Assembly (NCBI GenBank): GCA_008508345.1
Contig: QNGE01002984.1
Location: 8,981-72,980 of the forward strand
Direction: 5' to 3'
Length of the DNA stretch: 64,000 nucleotides
Source of the DNA: Paragonimus westermani
Taxonomy: Eukaryota; Platyhelminthes; Trematoda; Plagiorchiida; Troglotrematidae
The notes under the pieces were generated by a model. It searched no databases, had not been told where the DNA came from, and was given only the letters and a program-made list of their open reading frames with translations. Of the stretch, positions 50,655 to 63,739 are shown one piece after another (position 1 is the stretch's first letter; every line of letters starts with the position of its first letter). Position numbers and translations under genes: made by a program.

Positions 50655-51810
50655 TCTTCACCTAAAATGTTGAACGGCTCCGACAATGGGCTTCATGGTA
50701 TTTCATTTAAAAGTGGTGTTTGGTCTCCAATCAACTTCGTCAAACCTGTCTTGCTAACGCTAGTCGACTCCCTCCTTTCGTCCGGCAAATTTTGCCGATT
50801 AACCACTAAATTTACCGCAAGAAACTTGTTACTGATCACCTGGAGTAAAAATTGCCTGTTATCAGAAACCGGATATTCTAATATAGCTAGCTGTACATCT
50901 CCCTAAGTATATAACGCGGTCTGCCGTCACCGATTTCTTAAATGCGGTCAAATACTCTATATGCCACCTCACTGTTTGTGGAACTCAGGGTCAGTTGGAT
51001 AAAGTGGCACTGGTCGGGCAATTATTTGGCTCGGAGGCACGAAACAACTGACTAAATGCGTCTTCCTGGCTGAAGATTCGGAACTCCGTCAGGTGTGGTC
51101 CATAGCTGTACCCTGGCCACTGTACGATAATTGTGTTCCTAGGGTTCATAGGAACTCTACAGATCGGATGAGGCTGAGAATGCCTATGTATGTGTCTGTT
51201 GAACGGCCGAGAGACGAATGATCAATCAGTAGATTGTTTTAGTCTCACTGGGTGAGCGTTGGAGGAGCTGCGATTAAAGAATTCAAGGAATAATAATAGC
51301 GGAAACCTAAACACTGTCTTTCAAACATACAGTGAACGCGCTGTAACGTACGGGCGGATCGAGAGTAGATTCATTCCACCACAAGGATTCTGACGATCAA
51401 TTTCTCTGAAGGCCCGGTTGGATATCCTCTGTCAGTCTTTTCCTTGAATTCCGTTACGAATGACGCGACCACAACAAACTGGTGTGTGTTACGTAAGAAA
51501 TGTTCGCCTTGATGAATGTTTCTTTAGATCTGCCGGTAGCACATTGAGAAATGCTCCAATTCGTTCCGCGTTTTCCGGTGGGGTTGGAAACGAATTGCTA
51601 ACCCGATCCTGGCTTCACGTTGTGTTAGAACTTAAATGTACTATCTAGTTTTTCTCTATCGGATCAATGTGTAGCAATGTATATCTTCCTGCACCATTTT
51701 TTTGTCGTTTACATGTCCACACGTATATATGTCGCAATAAATACCCATTACTCTGCTCGCCCATTACAATGTATCATGATATTGCCCAAGCTGCGGATAT
51801 TCTTGACAGT
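50655..51810. other. stretch upstream of the ANKRD45 gene, no gene recognised
   Basis: It should contain the ANKRD45 promoter and 5' UTR on the minus strand. No TATA-like or initiator element could be singled out and no coding similarity was seen. Confidence 0.55.
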
Positions 51811-51814
51811 TAAG

Positions 51815-51844
<30 letters not shown>
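51811..51844. repeat. (TA)n microsatellite
   Basis: About fifteen uninterrupted TA units. Confidence 0.95.
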
Positions 51845-51845
<1 letters not shown>

Positions 51846-51925
51846 CGCTGCTCACCGTATGGACAGCCGCCACCTCAGCATTGTTGACGCTGAAACAAAA
51901 GACGAGCGAACACGGTGAGCAGCAG
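51845..51925. repeat. short inverted repeat (11 bp arms, 57 bp between)
   Basis: GCTGCTCACCG at 51847-51857 is mirrored exactly by CGGTGAGCAGC at 51913-51923. It abuts the TA microsatellite. Confidence 0.8.
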
Positions 51926-52137
51926 AACAATCTCATTCCGATACATTTATTTGTTTGCTAACGGGTCGTGTTGTGGATCTGAAACGTCCCTACTGAGCGT
52001 GTCTTTTATGTATGTATGTATATAGATGTTTATGATAATTGAAAAAGAGGCACACATTTATTCGTTTGATAGCGGATCCTAGTGTGGATTTGAAACGTCA
52101 GATTGAATCATTCACCACTCAGTGTGCCCCTTTTTCA
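51897..52137 (+). repeat. two tandem hammerhead-ribozyme-like repeat units (degenerate)
   Basis: Two units about 111 bp apart share TTATTTGTTTG-type sequence, a small GGATC-type hairpin and TGAAACGTC (GAAACGTC at 51981-51988 and 52092-52099). Each is flanked by long complementary arms: AAAAGAC with GTCTTTT (51897/52001) for the first, and a 16 bp pair with one mismatch (52040-52055/52122-52137) for the second. Arm - core - small stem - GAAA - ACGTC - arm is the order of a type I hammerhead with a minimal, self-complementary stem III. The CUGANGA box is not intact in either unit, so activity is doubtful. Confidence 0.45.
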
Positions 52138-52464
52138 TAGAGTGGACTAATGGTGATAATCGTCTTCTACTCTTTGACTCTTATTGTAATAGGTGCGGCG
52201 TGCTTTGAATTGAAAATCCTAAGCTCTAAAAGTATCCGTTTCATTAGATTTGTTCTCCATGAAAAATCGTTTAAAAATAATGCCTCTCAAAGTGAACGAT
52301 CTATTTTTTGCAAGTTCGTCGGTTTGTTTTTCAGCTTATGTTTCTGTATCGACTGGTTCTCCAGTGACCACATTTCTGTCAATTTTACTTGGACAGTTTT
52401 GTGGCAGATTTGACTTTATGCCCAACATCATTGGCTATTTGAATCCGTTCACTTTGGATCTAAC

Positions 52465-53690
52465 GAGTTGGGTTTGTCCATAATCACCAGGGGTGTACCG
52501 AAAAAGTATACTAACATACTGTCGGCGCTCTATTCCCATACTTCAGGTCAGGCCAGCGTGGGCTTCTCACCTGGTAGAAGACTGACTGATCTTGATTATA
52601 CTGACGACAGTGTGTTGCCGTTTGGCACTCTCCTAGCAGCACGAACAATGCCAGAGGCTATTTCGCTTTCAGCTAAGTACTTCGGAATGTGCCTTGCAGC
52701 CTTATGGTGCAAAATGCCTCTGCAAGTGTATTGTGGTTACGTAGATTTGATATTGGGGAATAAAGTCACGAAGGTTGTTGATCGGTTTGTTTATCTGGAA
52801 AGCTGCATTAGCGGCGATGAAGGTATAGAGAATGGGACGGAGGCGCGTATCTCTAAGATTAGGGCATTGTTCGCTAATCTGGGACACACCTGGCGACAGA
52901 CAGGTATCTTCGTGATGTTCAAAGATCGCGTATATGAGACGATAGCGAGAGCTGTATTACTTTATGGTAGCGAGAATTGGCCGCTCGGAGTAGAAGACGT
53001 GATTGGTCTTCAGACGTTTGACCACCCATATCTGTTTAATCGCTCGTATCGGGTGGCACCAGCGAGTAAGTAACGGAGAGGTCAAGAGGCTGCTATTTAG
53101 TGGTGATTGTCAAAAGAGTTCTCCCATTCAACCCTTACATTTGCACAGGCTTGTACTGTGAATGTCACCTAGTCATTTGCCACAACGAGCACTCTTTGCC
53201 AGCGCTGCGGCCAACTGGCGAGATGGACAAATAATGACCTGGTGCGGATAAATGAAATCGTTCACGAAGTGGTTGGCCACTTTAGATTGGGTTCGTCTCC
53301 TGGGTTGGTGCCTTCGTGACTCACAGAGCCGGGGGTTTGAGACGTTAGGTGAGATGGCGGCTAGTCGCGCTCAGTGGCGTAAATGTTTTTTTTGACCTAG
53401 TTGTTTGTAAATTGAGTGCATTTATTGACGCGGAACAGTGAAAGCCGTAAGGAAGCCATGTTACTGACAATTCCTTTCTTTCATCTACGGTTTGGTTGTT
53501 TATTTGTAAGGTATAGGCACCTTGACGTTAAACGTTTGGGCGTGGACGTGGCTGTATTTTCTTCATTAGTTAGTTCCCGTCCCGTTCTGTCTTTCTCTAG
53601 AGGGTTTGCTTTTTTCCAATGGTCGTATAACAGTTAAGCATCAATGTGAACCACTGGCGTACTGTTGTCTATGATGTTGATGGTGAATTA
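52465..53690 (+). mobile_element. RTE-like retrotransposon, 3' half with intact 3' end
   Basis: A 201-codon open frame (52468-53073) covers GVPKKYTNILSALYSHTSGQ, then after an internal deletion GRRLTDLDYTDDSVLPFGTL (YTDD), FVYLESCISGDEG and VYETIARAVLLYGSENWPL. It continues in broken frames to FETLGEMAASRAQW near 53350, a roughly 300 bp 3' UTR and a TGATG-type tail near 53690. The 3' UTR matches those at 1230-1640 and 18165-18430. Confidence 0.87.
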
Positions 53691-53699
53691 GGAGTGATT

Positions 53700-56600
53700 C
53701 TGTTTGTTCCACTGAACGCACGGTTACATTTTATCTCTATCTAGGGCCGTTTAGTCCACTGGCAACCTACCGTGCAACGTATTATCAGGATGTATCACCG
53801 TCATTTCCTTGGAAACCCAGAGGTTGTATTTTTTTACTTGCAAGTCATTTGATTGAATGAATATCAAAACTGGCAGCGCACGCAAGCGTTTCATCGACAC
53901 CCGTGTTCTAACATGACACCTTTTATCCTTACCTTTAATAATCTATCCAGCATGTGATAAGTATGTCATACACTCTGTACACAGTGTTCCATTGATTGCA
54001 TGGGTTTGCATAACACTACAATTGCTGTCAATGACGATTCATTCTATTTGGTGAAACTCATCACGGTGACTATTAAGATTGCTCATTTGCAAGCCCCTTC
54101 TCAAAATGCACGGCACATAATCGTCAACAATAGACCAAACGTAAACCAAGCTAACCGACATCTGTTAGCATGGTTCTTGATGGACAGTTTTGTCAGGTGA
54201 GAAGGAATCGTAATGAATGCTTTTATCTGTTTTTCACTTTCTAATGCGTGGGTAACGTGAATATTTTGTGCAATGTCCATCTACAGGCAAAACGTGTTAT
54301 CAGTTTAATCCGAACGCATTGCAGATTGCTACAACTACTACAAATACTTCATGACCTTAGACTGTTGGAAAAGTGCTTGAGAGTAAATATTATCTACTTG
54401 AGAATTTACGCGTGTTGAAACGATCAGGTGGCCTCTCTTAAAGTTTAGGTGTAACCGTACCTTTATCTTTGCCTCTCTCGATTACTTATTGGGGCCCTAT
54501 TCACGGCAGATTATGTTACAATAGAAAATGTGGAGCCTGGTATTTGCTGCATTACTTCCAGCCTTAGCTGCTTACGAAGGTGTAGCACCATGAATCTAAT
54601 AATCGGTTAACCCACGAGTAGTAGCCCAAACGTCCTATCTGATGCAACACACTCATGGACTAGTAAGTATTCAGCATCGCTAGCACTTTTCGATTCATCT
54701 TACAACAATCTGTTCGTCTTAGAATCGAATCATAACCTCACGTGAACTTCATCCCACAGCTTTCGGGAGTTTAAACGGATAACGGAAAAGCACGAAGTGG
54801 GTAGTGGGGGTACGAGAACTGTTATGTCCTACAAGGCCTAATTAGCGTGAACACTACACTATGAAGGCGCATCCCGTGCAGACTTAACATATCATATATT
54901 CGGTTCGATTTGGTCTGTGTTATCTCAGATTTAAAAAGAGTTGTCCGCATTATCGACTTAGGTCAGTGTACCGCTTGGCTGAAGCTCCGCTGCAATATCC
55001 TTACAGCTTCCGTTTCAAAGTTGAACACGAATGTCACTTGGAGTGGCGAACGCCCGGGTGTCTGCCCAAAAATGCACATACTCCGATAAATGGATGCACG
55101 TTGAGTCTCACACACAAACACTTCGCACGAGCTTATTTACGAGTGCATCAGTCTCAGATAGTCGGACGACCGAATCAAAGGCTGTTTTCAGCTCCAAAAA
55201 CATCACATTATTTTTGCATGGGTGGCAGGTGCTCTACCATCTGTCTCAAAACAACCACGTGGTCGACACTTCCGCAACCAGATCAAAATCACGTCATTTC
55301 TCATATTTAGATATTTATGTTTCAGGAGCCGCTACAACCGTAAGTATATAAGGTGCCGCAGTGACAAGACCGCTACTATGTGATTGTTACATGGTGTCCA
55401 GACATCTTTTCTGAATATCAGAATGACTGAAGACAATCACCACCAACGAGGCTCTTTTTTCACCGCCTACCCGGAACGGGGGAATGCGGTCGACTTCGCT
55501 ATTTCTGAAAAGAGTTAGAGCAAGAAGACCGGGATCTGGGGCATTCGCAGGCTTCAATAATTTGAGCTCCTGATTGCTAGAGAAGGGCTACATGGGTCAT
55601 CGTGGCCAAACACGCTGTCTCCTTCATCCATTACTAAATTAGCCGTCTTACAATGAAAACCGGGCCCAAAACTAGGTCCTCTTAACTTAGGTGTCAGTAG
55701 ATGTATCACTTTAATGTAGCCAGCATATATATAAAGTTCAATGGAAGTTCATCTGCAAATGAGAAATACGGAATTCGCATGGTACCTCCGCTTCCCAACC
55801 CCCATCACCTTGTCATCTGATCACATCTCTAAAGCCACCGCCTCGTTACTCAGTCCCCTGTGTTCTTGTCTCACCATCTTATAATCGCAATGCATAATGG
55901 AAACTTGCTTTCTTCTGAAACTTCACTGTATGTGCGATTGTCACTGTTCCTCACAACTTGGTTAGGGAGCATTCTGACAACCTTGCCCCCATGATAGTTG
56001 TAAGCTTTCAAAGCTACTGCCATATAATGTGCCTCGTCAAAGTTGCTCCGATTCGCCATTTAGTCAGCAAAATGGGCATTTGGCGAGCTTAGTTGACACT
56101 TTAATACTCGTGTCAATAATGATTGAGGGCTTTTTCCTAATCCGTGAATTAATTGCATAATACGTATTTGGTCTTAACAGGATTCTTTACACAAGGATAT
56201 CAGATGCCAAGATTTTCAGTAAGTTACAGAAATCCCACGGTATTTTGTGGGGAAAAAAGCATTATGGAAACAACATAAACGCCCAGTTAAATTAGATCAC
56301 TACTTGATCAATTAGGGTTTTTGTTGGGTATAGTCCGATGGCTGCGCCACTGCCCAAAAAATATGTGCAGCTGAAGACAAGTAAAGTATGAAAGCCACAC
56401 ATGGATGACAATCTTAGTGTAAAACTGAATGAGAGACACATCCTGAGATTCCGGGAAGTCAGGAGAACCTAAGAACAGTAACAGTTTGGTAAGATGGTCG
56501 TTTGTTACATAAAGGCTGGTCCATGTGTTGTGAATCCAGAAGGCGGATGAAACGGAGGTTGTTTTATTGAAGAAACCAATACACCACTTAAGCGTCTCAA

Positions 56601-58299
56601 CGGGACTAGGAACAAAAACACTCATTTGCACACCGCACTCTTCTGAGGATGCTCCAGTCGCTTTGGACACCATGTCTCAGTTACATAATGTGGCGAAAGT
56701 CATTAAATGTCATTCTGCCTTCCAATGATCCTTCCCATATCTCTCCCGTATTTATCCCACGATCATTTCGATCCGAGCGGCTACTGAATAGTGGTGTGAG
56801 TAATATGCTGCGACCGTCTATCCTGACTACACATGCAGATATTTAGGTCACAATGGTTCTGGCAAAATATCATCTGCATTCTGCTTGAAACCGCTAAATC
56901 AGGAGGTTAGCTTTAAGCGTTGATCGCCTTGTAAGCAAACGGATATCTTCACAAGGGTCTTCTTGATAATCCACGAATGACCGTGGAGCCTAGGCTGTCC
57001 TCTGAATTCAAACTGGGTCCTTGGACCCACCTTGTTAAATATTATGATGTAGTTGGAAATCTCAAGAAGGTCTCCACCTGGGCGAAAATGCCTTGGGATT
57101 CGTCGATAGTATACGTATCTCTGGAATTTCTGTGCTTAAGCCATTTCCCAAGGTACTATCTCTATTTAAGTACATTATACTCCAAACGTGGGTGCACAGA
57201 GTAATGTATAGTACAGCCTACCGAAGGTTAACAGGGATGTCCCTCGATTTGCAATCGTTGACAAAAACGAAATGAGGGTTGTATAGGTTTCAAACTATGT
57301 TATTTAGATTAAGGAATAGCGGAAGAGGACCAAAATCCGATCCTTACCGTTCCTGAAATCCTGTTACCGGTGATCATCAGTAGTGTTCCACAGGTCCGAA
57401 TATCCCTCATCTTGCACATGCTCCTGGGGTTAGAAGTGTAGGCCTCTACTTTATTAAGATGTAGCTATTGCGTCAGCACATCAAACAACTTGGTAAATCC
57501 ACTCACCAGTAGTTGAAACGTTGATTTGGGACTTCAGTTTCATAGGAGGTCCTAATCATAATGTCATTCATTGGAGCTAACAGTATGGTTAATGTCTCCT
57601 GTCGAAATGATACGGAAGTCTCAGCACTATTTGCAAGCAAATATGGCTGTACGTTTACTTATGGTAATTTGTACGTTATGTGGGGTCGGTGATGCATTAG
57701 TGGACTTGGTTGTCTCGTTAAAACGCACAAGTCGGATTTCATCTATAACCCTTAATTCTTAATTGCTATCGTTCGTAAGATCTTCAAGTGTCTGCTTGTT
57801 TCTATGAAACTCTCAGATCGATTACATCGGCCTGACAGAGCGGCAGCTGGAGTTTCAGGTCTCGGAGCACATCCCAGAGGGGGTTGAGGAAGCACTTGTG
57901 GTTGTACTGTTGTGTGCGCACAGCAACTACCACACACACCACTTGCATTAGTTATCGCGTGTCGTCTCCTGGGAAGTTATCACCAACTGGGCCCCACGTA
58001 AGCATGTATAGTTGTCTTCGCAGTTGCTTCGAGGCGTTGATATCCATCTGAGTTTGTGAGGGAGGGCATACTTTCTGGTTTGACACTGTCACAGTAGGGC
58101 TGATAATGGCGTGACTATAATTCTCCTTTGTGTGTTCGCTCTGATATTCCACCCTTGTTTTATGTTTGATTGCTTATTCCGTAGTTCATACCTGACAATA
58201 CGCAGATAAATGTACCAGACCGTACGTCGCACACATCACCGTTTTCAACTGTTTTATTGAAAGTTTTGGAGAAAATTCTTATATTTACACCACTGACGG
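53700..58299. other. long stretch without a recognised gene
   Basis: Open frames at 54966-55351 (+), 55871-56059 (-), 56308-56673 (-) and 56977-57275 (+) show no domain I can name. The last three may be further retroelement debris. Base composition is like the introns upstream. Confidence 0.45.
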
Positions 58300-58390
58300 G
58301 ACCTTACAAGTGCAAAACTCGAGGCTGTTGCTTCTTGAAAGAGGCTGGCTGAAAGTCTGTGAGAACGCGAAGGCTTTGACTAACCGCGAG
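58300..58390 (+). repeat. SINE-like fragment, copy 4 (body only)
   Basis: AACTCGAGGCTGTTGCTTCT and GAAAGAGGCTGGCTGAAAGT match the SINE body (AACTCGAGTCTAGTGCTACT, GAAAGAGGCTGGCTGGAAAG in the sense strand of copy 2). The tRNA-like head is not visible. Confidence 0.6.
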
Positions 58391-58499
58391 TGGCGTTCAA
58401 ACAGCAGAGAAGAACTCCCATTCGTGTATGTGCGTCTTTCCACATTAATCTCCACAAGCACCCAGCTTTTTTGTTTTCCCTAGGTAAGTTCTTCATATG

Positions 58500-58950
58500 T
58501 TATCTTCAGTTCAGCGCAGTTAGTCCATACTCCACATATTTTTGAAAGCTTTCCCCCAATCTGACAGCACAATTGTCCCAAGCGGCAAGTCTGACGGTCA
58601 CACCCGCAATCCTCTCGGGGCTCTTCATCTGAAGAACCCAGTGCATCTGGAATTTGATGGCTATTGCCGCATGATCGCTGTTACTAAGTGATGCCTGGAG
58701 GAAGAGGCTGGACACTTCTAAAGCACATCGACCGATCTATGCCTTTCTTCAAACCGGATAGCTTTTTTACGTGTTGTTCTGAGGTAACAGTATAGACTGC
58801 TTTATGCTTGGAGTTCTCACTGGGGTAGGCTTGTACTTTTCTGGTGTTCTGATAGTTCAAAACGGTACTGAAATCTTCTGTAATATAGTGCCGCCCCGCA
58901 CCGTGAGCTGCTGATCGCGGAAAACTCTTCAGCGCTGCGCACACAAATGC
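58500..58950 (-). mobile_element. possible non-LTR endonuclease remnant
   Basis: Two adjoining minus-strand frames; the second contains LQASLSNSDHAAIAIKFQM, resembling the SDHxxI motif that closes APE-type endonuclease domains of non-LTR elements. Upstream motifs were not recognised. Confidence 0.35.
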
Positions 58951-61520
58951 TTGTTTCTCCGTGGTAACGTTAGTCAGGATCCATCCTGTTCTCTGGATCT
59001 TCGGTATCCTGGGTGACGCTCCTTGACATTGAGGATAGTTTGGGCCATTGTATACTGGTATCTCACCCCGTGTCTTCTCATACTCCCTCTTCTACGCGTA
59101 CAAGATGACAGGCTGGAATTCGGTTTTGACTGAATTTCAAATAGCCCGTAACTATCTTAGTTAGCTCATCCCATTCGTTCTGTGTGCCGCATGCGTTGAT
59201 AAAACTAGTCTTGCCCCTTCTCCAATGCTCGCCCCTTGATTTCAGTTTCCGTTAGCGATTTCACCTCCACTTCTGGGTCGGCCTATACAATACGGAGCAC
59301 AACAGCAAAAGCGACTTCTGTATCGCAAAACCTGCTGTGTACCACAGACATCCTCATATTGCTGTAGCCATGTGCATGTTCTTTTCGTTTTGGATCGTTA
59401 CTGTCAACGCTGCAGCACGTGATCACTCGGTTGTCTACAGTTTAGTGAAGTGTTCTACAGAAGTTCATCTGTACGGTTGACACTGTTGAAGATACGGCTA
59501 TCTTGGAATTAGCATAACTGGTTTTACTTAACAGATGCTCGGTTAGTTTATTGGTTTGCTGGAGCCTACCTCACTGATAAAGTAAGGGGATAAAAAGAAG
59601 CACTCTTGATTCGTGTGTATGGCAGATATATGGATGCAACGAGCCTTCTACCTATTACGCTGTAGATTGTGTGATTCTGGCCTACGCCCTGAGAAAGCCC
59701 TAATCAGTCTCCTAAAAACTCTAATTAGGACGTTTACCGTGTTATCGTACATATGTTTACGAGTGGCAGAAATGGAATTTCACTCATGTTTTCTCACATT
59801 TTTCTTATGAATCTTCAGTTCAGCAATATTTCTAACGTTCTTTCCTGAGTTTGCACTCCTGTGCTAATCATTGTAAAAACAGCCAAGGATAGCTAAATCC
59901 AAAAGGACGGTCGCTTCAACAATCCTGCCAATGAGGATGTTGCAGGTGAACGTGAACTCAAGTGGCTCCGTAAGGTATCATCAAAACTACCGTGGCAGCT
60001 TCCAGGATAGCGTGTGCTAGCTGTGTCACACTGAGAGTCACGGATCGAATAGAGCAATCATTCCCAGTCTATTACGTGATAACGTGGCATTGAAAGCACT
60101 AGCGAAATATACGAAACTTTATTCATACATAGCATGTACACTTACGTATACTTATGTCCGACATACTATTTAACTATTATATATGGCATAACAATACTAC
60201 ACATGTGGAATAATTCAATGTGACTGAATACGACATGTACGTCTGTATACTTCGCTTTGTTTAACATACGCATGTTATTATACGTAGGGCATGCAAGATG
60301 TTACGTGAATTCATGGTCTTATTATCACGTGCAAGATACAGTAGCGGTTTAGAGGTTTTATGTGCCCACCTGCCTTTTGGAATATAAATTAGTTATACAC
60401 AACAGTTGCATATTGCACCTAAACTGTTAAGAGAATTCACATAACGTATGCCATCCAACTATTTTTTGCACTTCACTGTTGTCCATGATTCATATCACGT
60501 CATACACTTCAGCTTACATTGCTCGTTGAATTCCGTCCTTCACTCTCTATGTAAACGTAGTGTTATCGTCATTTATAGTGCTACAAGAGACTACTTATAT
60601 GTTTCGTTCACTGGTATCTAGTCCTTACTCCCAACTGCCCTTCACTCCATGTCTGACCGCACATACGTCCGTGACTTGCGATTTGATGCTTTGTGCAGTA
60701 ATTAGCTCCGTTTCTTCAAATAGTTATTTCAGTTTATGCACCAATCATGTAATTGAGTTGCCGTTTGTACCCCTAGAGAGCTAGAAAACTGTCGTGCGTT
60801 ATACTTGTCAAATGTAGTCCGCTGTATAGGCTGTCTAGTCCCGTATCACTGATGGATTAGCATTAGGGATCTTTGGCATATCCTTAGGAAGTAGTTAGCC
60901 TCACACCTTCTCGGGAAATGATTCTTCTGACCATGTTAACCTTGCATGTTATATGAGAGCTATGAGAAATGGTGGTCCCCATGCTCAGTCCCGTTTAAAG
61001 TCGGACAACATTTTGGCTGTCGGACGCATCAAATGGCTTAGTTACGGCTGTCGTTAATTGCACGTTGGGCTTTTTGACACACATCAATTGCAGTGACATG
61101 AGCTTGGAACGCTGCAACCACATAATGGAAACCGGTCAGCCTAGATATAACCTGAGGTTGCGCGAACCACTTTTTAGGATTATCCTTTCGCACCGTCGTG
61201 AAAATACGGCCAGTACATCTACTGAAGGGCTTGTAACAACACAACGAGCAAGCAAATGTCTAACAAATCTGTTTGGTATATATATGGTTTAGCATATGTG
61301 TGGCATATATGTAAACTAAATCGATTTCTGTTGTCGCACTCGGGTCAGTTCCTAATTCTCTGGCTCCCAGTAGAGTACTACTGGGGTCACCCAAGTCTCA
61401 ATCTTCAGACTACTCAGACCTCCTATTTGTATAAATGAGATACCGTCGGCTTATTCCCTCAATGTAACTTACTGATGGTGTCAAACTTGGGTGTATCATC
61501 AGGCCCCCGATGGCCGCTTT
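58951..61520. other. long stretch without a recognised gene
   Basis: AT-rich, especially 60060-60480. Short open frames at 59613-59810, 60560-60784 and 61038-61244 (-) have no recognisable features. Confidence 0.5.
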
Positions 61521-61549
61521 TCTACAGCGTTACTCATGCACTCTGTTCA

Positions 61550-61860
61550 CTTGATCTCAGGTCAGTCCTCTTGAGTTTAATCTTGAGAAGTGTAAGGTGG
61601 TGCACACTCGACTTACTTATGACACCGCCTATCGTCAGTGTTGCTGTTCTTTAGTTCATATATACAGAGGGAGATTCGGGAACATTCGTTTTCAATAGTC
61701 CTTGACCGCTGAACACTAGAGAATGTCAAGAAAGTTAGCAGTACCCTGGTACTCCTCCAGCAACTTTTTGGCGAGGTTCACTTCTCAATTTGGAAGTCGT
61801 ACTACACTCTAACCCTTCTTCTCCAAAACATTAGGTCCCGTTATCATCACCATAACAACC
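61550..61860 (+). mobile_element. possible CR1-like RT fragment
   Basis: A frame reads EFNLEKCKVVHTR, resembling the FNxxKCKVMH block that follows the YADD box in CR1-group reverse transcriptases; the surroundings are frameshifted. Confidence 0.45.
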
Positions 61861-61989
61861 ATAGGCCTGGCCAGAAGGTACTGTGACTCGGGTCGCCACT
61901 GATCTCGACAGTGACATGGAGTAACCTAGAAGACGTTAGTGAAAAGTTTGAAGGGATAATAACAGAAGACTAACCAGAAGAACCGGAAA

Positions 61990-62400
61990 TTGTATGAATG
62001 CAAGCACGCCATTGGCTGCGGTACACTGCCATCTCGGATTTAGGTGGTCATGAGAACCCCAGTAAGGCAGGCGACACCTGATGGTTTTGCTCAATGGATC
62101 ACCCATATTTCGTAACTACTTTGTTGATTGACCTCCACGCGCTGTTTACACCGTCGTTGCTCGTCTCATTGTATAACTTCCGGTAAGGCAAACGCCCAGC
62201 TGGCATGCGGAGTACATGACCCAGCCGCCGCGGGCCGTACAACGTGATTAGTTTACCAATTGATTGCGCATCCTGAGCGTTTCGAAATACGTGCAGGCAA
62301 ACAGCCCTATTGATCGAGCGACCAGTCCATTTGATGTGGGCTAATTGACGGGGACAACGATGGTCAGACATAGCATGCCTGTTGGCATCTTTGTCGCGAT
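61990..62400 (-). mobile_element. RTE-like retrotransposon, C-terminal fragment
   Basis: The minus-strand frame 62371-62099 reads DHRCPRQLAHIKWTGRSINR, VFRNAQDAQSIGKLITLYGP and RRLGHVLRMPAGRLPYRKL. It is the same module as at 4.9-5.4 kb and 18.6-18.8 kb. A stop follows and no 3' UTR match was found. Confidence 0.78.
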
Positions 62401-63357
62401 CAGGCCATGTTTCCGAACCCCAGGATTCCTACTTAAGGTCTTCCGGTAGAGAGTCACTACGGTCGTCCTTTTCACACAAACTTAGTTCTATTGGGAAAGG
62501 CCCAGCGAACTTGTAAGGCTAACGTATTTTATGGTATAAATTCAGCCGGGTTTCAAAGACACAAGTTGATATAATGCCCTCTTTCCTCATCTCCAACTCC
62601 CCCAAAGCACTAATGTGAATCGTTCTTCAGCATACACTTGAACATCAGGTTTAAAAGTCACATTGTCAAAATGGAGTATCATTTTTCTCACGCAACTCGT
62701 TCCCTAATAATACTGCGTATGCAAATTATCTGTTTGGTATTAAAATTTGTTCGGGCCGATTTCCCCTTTCTTAGCTCAGATTCCCCTTACCTTCTGTTTC
62801 AGGTTTATCGACTTCAAACTTTACGGATTACCTTACTTCCATCACCGATCTACCAAAATAATGAGCCGTCGAACAATGGAATGAGATACGTGCGCTCAAT
62901 TCTCTTACTCACACTAGATATTGTTGAAACAACTAGTTACGGCTTATTTACGTACACCCGTGATAGTCGATCTACACCAATCTAGGGCCCATATACACAT
63001 TATTGACTTCACGTACAGTTCATCTTCGTACACTTTTGCAGTGTAACTCCAGTTGTCCGACTTTGTCCATATGCAGCCAACAACCTGAAAATTGGGTCCT
63101 AGCCGTTCTTTTTATTTATTTTCTGTTGAGCGAAAAGTATGGTACTTGTGTGTTCTTTCCACCTCAATGTATTCCAGTATAAATTAGTGGTACGTGGTGT
63201 GCGGTTTCACGGAAGATTTGTCGTTGATATATTTATGTGTCCATATTGCGATCTGTCCGTTTGTTGAGCTCCGTGATTCGCGGAATGTGGTGGTTGTGAA
63301 GCCCAAAGTGTTTTCCGTGTTTTTCAGATGTCTTCAATCTTATAGATACCTCGCTTT
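62401..63357. other. no gene recognised
   Basis: It contains a 115-codon open frame at 62638-62985 without recognisable domain. Confidence 0.45.
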
Positions 63358-63560
63358 TGAGTTGAACATCACTCACATTTAATCACAGCCTTTGCATTCA
63401 AGTAGACTTTCCATTCATCGTTTTCTAAAAAGAAACACTAGACTGCGGCTTCGCTCTTGTTACAACTCGCCAGTAGTACATACCCTAGTCACGCCATACC
63501 GCGTTTACAATTTCGGCCATGCTTTCATGAGGCAACCGTATTTACCACTGCGCCATTCAA
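63358..63560 (-). repeat. tRNA-derived SINE-like repeat, copy 5
   Basis: It is similar to copy 2 over most of its length, in the same orientation (sense on the minus strand), including ATCACTCACATTTAATCACA and AAACACTAGACTGCGGCTTC. Confidence 0.72.
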
Positions 63561-63739
63561 TTCGCATTGAGCATGATCGAATCATGTTATCTGAACGCTC
63601 GGTCACTTTCGCTTGTGGGTAACCATCAGGTTGCTCGATCATTTCGATTGCAGATACAGTTAGTATTTGTTAACTCCAGACGATCAACCCATGGTTAGCA
63701 CTTTCTAGACACGTCCAAATCTCCGATTGCATCAGACGT

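Noticed and set aside
57752..58152. Minus-strand open frames with Cys/His-rich start as a zinc-binding gene
   Set aside because: They are short, interrupted and have no regular Cys/His spacing; more likely repeat debris.
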